Assembly (NCBI GenBank): GCA_020832235.1
Contig: JAFIEZ010000015.1
Coordinates: 1 to 64,000 of the forward strand
Reading direction: 5' to 3'
Length of the DNA stretch: 64,000 nt
From: Bacteroidota bacterium
Lineage (GTDB): Bacteria > Bacteroidota > Rhodothermia > Balneolales > HLUCCA01
Part shown: positions 1 through 6,500 of the stretch, piece by piece
Layout: each line of letters begins with the position of its first letter
Position numbering within the stretch: the stretch's first letter is position 1
Translations under genes and position numbers: made by a program
Notes under the pieces: model-generated
Database searches by the model: none
Seen by the model: only the letters and a program-made list of their open reading frames with translations
Told to the model about the DNA's origin: nothing

Positions 1-817
1 CTACTCTATTGCAACCAAGCTTAACGCACGGGTTGCAGGTTTAAATCAGGCTCTGGCAAACGTAGGCGATGCCAAGTCGGTACTCGATATAGCGGAGTCC
101 AGCTTCGATACCGTCATGGATCAGCTTATTGAAATGAAAGCTTTGGCTACTCAGGCTGCCAACGATACCCTTGGTGACACCGAGCGTGGATTTATTGGCA
201 AGCAAATTAGCGAATTGGCAAACGACATCAACGAAATAGCCAATCAAACGGTATTTCAAGATTTCAGCCTCCTTAACGGTACTACTAATGGTGCATTTAC
301 TGGTAGCCGTGAACTAACCTTCCAGGTAGGTGAGCGTGCTGAGGACATCATCACGACAAATATCGCCGCTGTGAATGTTTCCTCTCTATTTGAAGCTGGA
401 GCTACTGGTATCGGTGGAATAGCAAACGTCACGATCAATACCGTCGCCACTCAAGGTGGTGCTCAAGGTGCGTTGGTATTCTCAAGTGACGCAGCCGACT
501 TTGGTGGCGGAACAGCAGGTACTGCGGCCACCTCTGACGACTTCCGTTCATTCATGGCTGTAATCGATACCGCCATCGAGCGTATGGCCGATCGTGTGAA
601 CGACATCGGGGTAACTCAGTCTTCGCTCACACTTCGTGAGGTGACCTTGTCACAGTCGATCAGTGCCAACAGCTCCGCGGCTAGCCGTATCATGGATACC
701 GACTTCGCCAAAGAGCAGAGTGAGTCTATACGATTGCAGATCCTGCAACAAACTGCCACCTCCGCACTGGCTCAGGCCAACGCCGGACCGCAGTCTGTAC
801 TCGGATTCCTTCGTTAA
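1..817 (+). CDS. fliC: Flagellin, 5'-truncated by window edge
   Basis: Structural subunit of the flagellar filament, exported by the flagellar type III system. The frame is open from base 2, so the gene starts upstream of the window and the N-terminal D0 helix is missing. What remains runs from inside the conserved N-terminal D1 helix (ARVAGLNQALANVGDAKS, then DQLIEMKALATQAAND) through a short, variable Thr/Ala/Gly-rich centre to the C-terminal D1/D0 helices (LRLQILQQTATSALAQANAG, then SVLGFLR). The ends are closely similar to the next gene, so this is one of a tandem family. The middle is short, with no large D2/D3 domain. A hairpin follows the stop codon. Assignment is secure; which flagellin is major cannot be told. 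Confidence 0.95.
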   Translation, partial: YSIATKLNARVAGLNQALANVGDAKSVLDIAESSFDTVMDQLIEMKALATQAANDTLGDTERGFIGKQISELANDINEIANQTVFQDFSLLNGTTNGAFTGSRELTFQVGERAEDIITTNIAAVNVSSLFEAGATGIGGIANVTINTVATQGGAQGALVFSSDAADFGGGTAGTAATSDDFRSFMAVIDTAIERMADRVNDIGVTQSSLTLREVTLSQSISANSSAASRIMDTDFAKEQSESIRLQILQQTATSALAQANAGPQSVLGFLR

Positions 818-833
818 GAGCTAATATGAACGG

Positions 834-880
834 CAAGCCTGGAGCGGAGTCGCAGCACAACTGAAACTCCACCGGGCTTG
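834..880 (+). terminator. Hairpin after first flagellin
   Basis: Long imperfect stem just after the flagellin stop: CAAGCCTGG (834-842) pairs with CCGGGCTTG (872-880) with one G-U pair, and GGAGT (846-850) pairs with ACTCC (866-870) inside it. No clear U-run follows, so it could be a terminator or an mRNA 3'-stabilising structure. Confidence 0.45.
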
Positions 881-1131
881 TCGCTCCATTATAAAGCAGA
901 GCCGGAACAACGGAATCATCCACCGGTTAACCTGCGATAAACACAACACATTTGTATCGCTCAGTCAGGTTTCGCGTCAAAATAACGGCGCCATTGCCGG
1001 TCTGGCGATTTTCTGATTTCTGCAACGTTCTTTCTTTTTCTGAGCCTCCATCCGACAAACACAACACAACCAACGGATTCGGCCACCCATTTAACCATAC
1101 CATGTAATCTTCTTCGCACAGGAGGACAATC
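881..1131. promoter_or_regulatory. Intergenic leader of second flagellin with twin CGAYAAACACAACACA motif
   Basis: Non-coding stretch between two flagellin genes. It holds two copies of a 16-nt motif, CGATAAACACAACACA at 935-950 and CGACAAACACAACACA at 1053-1068. The first part resembles the tail of a sigma28 -10 element (GCCGATAA), and the A/C-rich part would then be the start of the transcript. No good -35 partner is seen for either copy. A strong Shine-Dalgarno motif AGGAGG (1120-1125) precedes the flagellin ATG at 1132. Related ACACAACA strings occur before fliD and before the gene at 12362. Confidence 0.4.
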
Positions 1132-2091
1132 ATGTCGAGTTTCGGAGACATTAACAGGATTAATACCAACATCCTGTCGCTGCAATCGCAGCTATCCCTC
1201 AATAAGACCAACCGGTCTCTGGGCCAATCTATGCTCAAGATGTCGACCGGACTACGCATTAACCGCGCTGAAGATGATGCGGCTGGCTTATCTATCGCCA
1301 ATAAAACGCGAAGTCGTATCGCAGGACTGCAGCAGGCCCTCAGCAATGTGGGTGATTCCAAGTCAGTGCTTGATATTGCTGAATCCAGCTTCGATACCAT
1401 TATGGATCAGCTCGTTGAAATGAAGGCCCTCGCAACACAGGCTGCCAACGATACCCTCGGAAAAACTGAACGCCAATTTATTGCAAAGCAAATTGCGGCA
1501 CTTGGCAATGATATCAACGAAATTGCAGCTCAGACGGTATTTCAAGACACCAATCTGCTGAAAGGTAATGCAGGAGGGAATACCGGTCAGATTTCGCTGA
1601 CATTTCAGGTGGGTGAGCGGGCTCAGGATACGATTACCGCACGCATCGATGCCGTTAACGTGGGCATGCTGTTTAACGGGGCCGGAACAGGTAACGCCGC
1701 GGGAACAACCCAGCTTGGCGCCACCGGCGGTTCTATCACGGTGACCGACCTTGCTTCCTTGAGTGGGACGGAGGCCGGAACGCTCACCTTCGCAACAGAT
1801 GCCAACGGGGCCGACTTCCGGGCATTCATCAGTTCGGTAGATACCGCGATAGAGCGTATGGCCGATCGTGTGAATACCGTTGGAATTTCGCAGCGATCGC
1901 TAAGTATTCGCGAAGTGACGTTATCATCGTCTATCTCAGCGAACAGCTCGGCTGTAAGTCGTATTATGGACCTCGATTTTGCCAAAGAGATGAGCAATAT
2001 GATTCGATTGCAAATTCTGCAACAGACATCAACCTCGGCTTTGGCACAGGCCAATATTGGTCCACAGTCGGTACTCGGATTTTTACGGTAA
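1132..2091 (+). CDS. fliC: Flagellin (second copy)
   Basis: Complete filament subunit of 319 residues. The N-terminal D0/D1 region (MSSFGDINRINTNILSLQSQ, LRINRAEDDAAGLSIA) and the C-terminal D1/D0 region (IRLQILQQTSTSALAQANIG, SVLGFLR) are canonical. The central segment, about residues 150-240, is Gly/Thr/Ala-rich and too small for a folded D2/D3 domain. The ATG at 1132 is preceded by AGGAGG with 6 nt spacing, the best ribosome-binding site of the flagellin cluster, which suggests strong translation. The neighbours are two further flagellins and, on the opposite strand, a giant glycosylation-type enzyme, so surface Ser/Thr residues may be modified (inference). Confidence 0.97.
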   Translation: MSSFGDINRINTNILSLQSQLSLNKTNRSLGQSMLKMSTGLRINRAEDDAAGLSIANKTRSRIAGLQQALSNVGDSKSVLDIAESSFDTIMDQLVEMKALATQAANDTLGKTERQFIAKQIAALGNDINEIAAQTVFQDTNLLKGNAGGNTGQISLTFQVGERAQDTITARIDAVNVGMLFNGAGTGNAAGTTQLGATGGSITVTDLASLSGTEAGTLTFATDANGADFRAFISSVDTAIERMADRVNTVGISQRSLSIREVTLSSSISANSSAVSRIMDLDFAKEMSNMIRLQILQQTSTSALAQANIGPQSVLGFLR

Positions 2092-2289
2092 GCGTTTAAC
2101 CGGCTCAAAACCGGAGAATCTACAGACAGCTCCTAAGCCATCAGGTTTATCTGGAAAAACTTAGGCACAAACCGGAAGGGGAAATGCAATCAACGCCTCC
2201 CCTCCACAAACACTAACTACATTTTGGAAATCACTGGTCAGCTTTGGAGCAGCTTGATCAGGCTGTGACCACATCGTTACGAGGTGGAC

Positions 2290-3477
2290 ATGTCAGCATT
2301 CGCAGACTTTAACAGGATTAACACAAACGTTCAGGCTCTGGATGCGGGCCGAGTGTTAAATCGAACCAACCGCGATATTTCGGTTAATCAACTTAGCCTC
2401 TCTACCGGTAAACGCATAAATAGCGCAGAAGACAATGCTTCTTCTTATGCGATATCGGTAAAGCTACGCGGCAGAACCGAAGGACTCATCACAGCACAAC
2501 GAAATATCGCTGACGCGATTTCGGTACTTGGAATTATGGAGTCGGGCTTTGGCACCATAACCGACAACCTCACCGAAATGAAATCCCTGGCAACACAAGC
2601 GGCTACTGACAGCCTCGGGGAGGCGGAACGACGGTTGATTGGTGCTCAGATTTCCGGACTGGGCGATTCTCTCAATAGCACAGCTGAACAGACTGTTTAC
2701 CAGGGGATTGAATTGCTGAAGGGATTCGAGGGGGGCAATACTGGTGCGCTGGAACTCATTTTTCAGGTCGGTGAGCGATCCGTTGATACCCTCACGAGTT
2801 ATATTCGTGCGGTTAATGTCGGGATGCTATTCAACGGCGCGGGACAGAACAATGCTGCAGGTGACGATCAGCTAGGTGCCGAGGCAGACCGAATTACGGT
2901 CACCCCACTTGCTATGATAACCGGACTGAATCCGGGCAGGCTGGACATTGCTGACAACGCAGATGCTCAGGATTATCGCGTATTTATGTCGGCGGTGGAT
3001 GAGGCTCTTGGCGGCATGATTTCTCGCACGCAGGATGTTGCCAATGCCAGTAAGTCGTTATCGGTTCGGGAGCAAGTTGTTGCGCAGAGTATTGCAGTGA
3101 GTCAGCAGGCGGTAAGTCGACTCATAGACACCGATTTTGCCAAAGCTCAGAGTGAGCGGGTGCAGCTGCAGATATTACAGGCTACATCGTCGGCCGCTCT
3201 GGCCCAAGCCAATGTAAATCCTGCTGCGGTGCTGGACTTGATAAGCCAGCAGAACATGAGCGCTGTCCGCAATGGAGGTGGTGGAGTATCGGCCAATGGT
3301 GGGAGTGGATCTGCTGATAGCGGGGCCGTACGAACCGGTGCCGGAAGCAGTAGCGGCTGGCCACCGCCATTAGCGGGGGAGTCACGCGAACCCATACCCG
3401 TAGCCGGCATCGACATCGACTGGCCACCCGACCTCGCCTACAAGCCAGAACCCAACGACTGGCCCCCGAGTTTGTGA
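2290..3477 (+). CDS. Flagellin with long C-terminal tail (third copy)
   Basis: Flagellin paralogue of 395 residues from the ATG at 2290. An in-frame GTG at 2284 is possible, but the ATG aligns with the start of the second flagellin (MSAFADFNRINTN against MSSFGDINRINTN) and has GAGGTG just upstream. The N- and C-terminal D0/D1 helices are recognisable but divergent (AEDNASSYAIS; VQLQILQATSSAALAQANVN). Ordinary flagellins stop a few residues after this point. Here a tail of about 75 residues follows: a Gly/Ser/Ala linker, then three Trp-Pro-Pro motifs near residues 357, 378 and 391, ending WPPSL. The flagellin C-terminus normally faces the narrow filament channel, so the tail implies a special role (cap-proximal, minor or assembly-limiting subunit) or a fold that exposes it. 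Confidence 0.9.
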   Translation: MSAFADFNRINTNVQALDAGRVLNRTNRDISVNQLSLSTGKRINSAEDNASSYAISVKLRGRTEGLITAQRNIADAISVLGIMESGFGTITDNLTEMKSLATQAATDSLGEAERRLIGAQISGLGDSLNSTAEQTVYQGIELLKGFEGGNTGALELIFQVGERSVDTLTSYIRAVNVGMLFNGAGQNNAAGDDQLGAEADRITVTPLAMITGLNPGRLDIADNADAQDYRVFMSAVDEALGGMISRTQDVANASKSLSVREQVVAQSIAVSQQAVSRLIDTDFAKAQSERVQLQILQATSSAALAQANVNPAAVLDLISQQNMSAVRNGGGGVSANGGSGSADSGAVRTGAGSSSGWPPPLAGESREPIPVAGIDIDWPPDLAYKPEPNDWPPSL

Positions 3478-3486
3478 TGGTACAAC

Positions 3487-3507
3487 TTTTCTATCAACGA
3501 TAGAAAA
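3487..3507. terminator. Short perfect hairpin between convergent genes
   Basis: TTTTCTATC (3487-3495), loop AAC, GATAGAAAA (3499-3507): a 9-bp perfect stem lying between the third flagellin (+) and the giant gene (-). It is symmetric enough to act in both directions, but the stem is AT-rich and there is no long T-run, so termination is only likely. Confidence 0.45.
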
Positions 3508-3553
3508 CTAACATAAATAATAATGCAAGTAGAATGTTCATAGTATTGACTTT

Positions 3554-6500
3554 TTAACTTACTACCGTTTTAGAAATTTGTTGAAAATGATTAAAAGCCA
3601 TTTTTTTGATTTGTGCAAATATTAGATTAACCATTGCAATATCATTTTCTGTTGTTCCTGGTCCATAAGTTGACCTATAACTTCCTCCAACTCTACTCAT
3701 TAATTCTGTTAATAGATTTTTATGATTTATGGTTTCCGGTTTGAACGGCAAATACTTGTCGTCATCTATAGATTTTATCCCCCCGCAAAACTCGAAATCT
3801 ATGAACAGTATTTTTTCATTAGACACTAATATATTTTGCGGTTTCAAATCATTATGTGTATAACCTATTTTATGCATTTTTTTAACAGATTCAATAATTT
3901 CGTCACAATATTTCCAAAATATTTTCCAAAATTCTATTTCTGTAGTTTGATTCATCTTTTGAATAAAGTAATCAACAATATTTATTCCATTTACCCATTC
4001 AGTAGCTAAAACGCTTCGACCGTTAACAATCCCTGAAAATAAAACTTGTGGACATGATAAATCATTCCCATCTATAGTTTTATTCATTTTTATCTCATTA
4101 TCTATTAATTGATTGTATAAGGAGTTATCAAACAACGTTGTCTTAATGAAAAACTCATCAACTTTGAACGCTATCTTATCTGCGTTTTTATAGACTAATC
4201 CTATACTTTTTAGATCATCAATATTTTTACATCTTTCGATATCATTCACTAGTTTATATACAACATCATTTAGATTTCTTTTTGCCACATATAGTGATCT
4301 GACTTCCCCGACGTTATTAGCTTTTTCTGAGTAAACTATACTATAATCACTACAACCGCATAAAGACAGGAATTTATGAATACTTTCTATCATAGAAGAT
4401 TCCGGAAAGTAAGCTTGGATAGAAGATGATGGTTCGTATATAATATATTTCACATTATTTATTACTGGTCTTAATAATTTTGCAACCGTTTCAATCGATC
4501 CATTATCGTACTGTAACCAGTGTTGCACACTATTTAGCACTATTACGTCGAAACCACCATACTGCAAGTTCAGCTTAGTGAGGGCATCCCGAGTTATTCT
4601 ACCACAATAGAAATCTGCATTTTTAATTCCGTGAACAGCTTTTAAACTTTTTGCTATTTTTACAGCACTAATATCGTGATCAATTCCACAGCACTTATCT
4701 GCAACAGTAGCTATGCCAAATGTAAAAAAACCTAAATTGCATCCTAAATCAAGAACCTTAAGACCTGCAAAATCTATTGAAGAAAGTATTGCATTAAGTC
4801 TGCCCGACGATGACGATCGGTGTGTCCCAAATTCTTCATAACCTTTAAATGGTATTTCATGGTATATCTTTTTTGCATCAAGTGAGCTTCCAAAAACCGT
4901 GGGCACACTTTTGTTAGCTAGATACTGTTTTAATTCTTTTTTACTACTGAAATAATCTACATCCTGAAATAAGCTGTCTACAGAATAATACTTATTCTTA
5001 TAATCATTATTCTGAATAATTTTTAATCGTTGATTGAACAAACTCCTGTCTTTTGCATTTCCTCCTCCTGTTAATCCTTTACTAAAATCTACCTCTAGCA
5101 AAGTGATTTTAGGATTATACTCTAACATGTTTTGGATTGATGCAATTACCGTTATTTCATCATCAGCACAGTGCGATTTATATTGACTAAAAAGAATAGC
5201 CTCGTCATATATCTGGTAAATCCAACTCTTACGAACCATGCCAAATGAAGCTATATTCCCTTGCCATTTTCCATCATTAAATGCAAGTAGTCCTTTCCCC
5301 GTTCGTTCTAAATCTTCATACGCCATTTTCAACCAATTCATCCCCCCAAATGCATCTTGCGCAATATAAACTACATATTTGACATCTGCCTTACGAGCGG
5401 TTTCATTTAGTACCTTAATGAAACCCCAACCCAAAGTATCAACTGCAATTATAATTTTGCATTTCATGCCAGCACGTCCTAGCAATTGTTTAGCACATCT
5501 AACACCAGCTTGAATATCAATGCATGGCATTATAACAGCCACACCGTTTACATCTTTGTAGGAATAGCCATTGATGTCTTTAATGTCTATTAAATCAATA
5601 CTTTCACTCAAGTAGTTATCAAATCTGTCATTATTGACAGAGTCTATTTCAACATTCTTATTTTCCTGAACTTCTACTAGGTTAATTGCAACTTCAGGAT
5701 TATCAACTAAAACTGAACGTAATTTATCTTCTGTTTCCCCACTCAAATACCCCGTCAAATCCTTTAACGCGAGCCATGACTCAATCGTACGCACCATCAT
5801 CCATTTTGCAAGGTCGGTTCGTATGGGGGCGCTATCCATAGCTTGTATGGGCAGAAGGAAGGGTAGAGCCACATCCATATTGTCCTGACCCATTTTGCTG
5901 TCCTGCATCAACTTTTGCATAATGGCTACAGCCTGGTCTCGTTTCCCGAGCGTATTCATTACCCGTATGAGCGTCATCGCCACGGATGCACCGCCTTCAC
6001 CAGTATTGTATTTTGAAATTAACTCCTGCGCAGCTACCAATAGCAACGTAGCTTTTTGTGATCTCAGGATCCTATCCGAATTGCCTTCTAGTTTACTATC
6101 CTGATTAGGTTTTGAAAGATTTTCTCCTTGATTAGTATCATCTCCTTTTACCTTTGAAGCCAAATCTTCCGCAGCACATATATAATCCAATGCGCGGTAG
6201 TAGTTCTTATTACCCGGCACCATAGACTGTTTTTCCCAATCGGCAAATAACGTTTCCGTCCACGGCATAGCTTTCAACGTTTTTTTCCAGTAGCCAAGCT
6301 CTGGCTCAGTTACATCGGCATTCTCATCATGAATCCAGCCTTGTTCTGTTAACGCAGCTACCCTATCAGCCTTCACCGCAATTACATTCTGTGCATAGGC
6401 ATCTCGCTGCGACCAATCCTCAACCGGACTCAGAACCCCTACTCCGCCTATGAAATCATAAAAAACAAACTCTTTTTCGGCGAGATAGTCTACCAAAGCA

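Noticed and set aside
1-115. Possible frameshifted or truncated flagellin
   Set aside because: The frame is open from base 2 and encodes normal flagellin sequence; the missing part is simply outside the window.
2152-2188. Two GG-N10-GC matches upstream of the third flagellin
   Set aside because: Only the minimal dinucleotides match (TGGAAAAACTTAGGCA, CGGAAGGGGAAATGCA); too weak to call against background.
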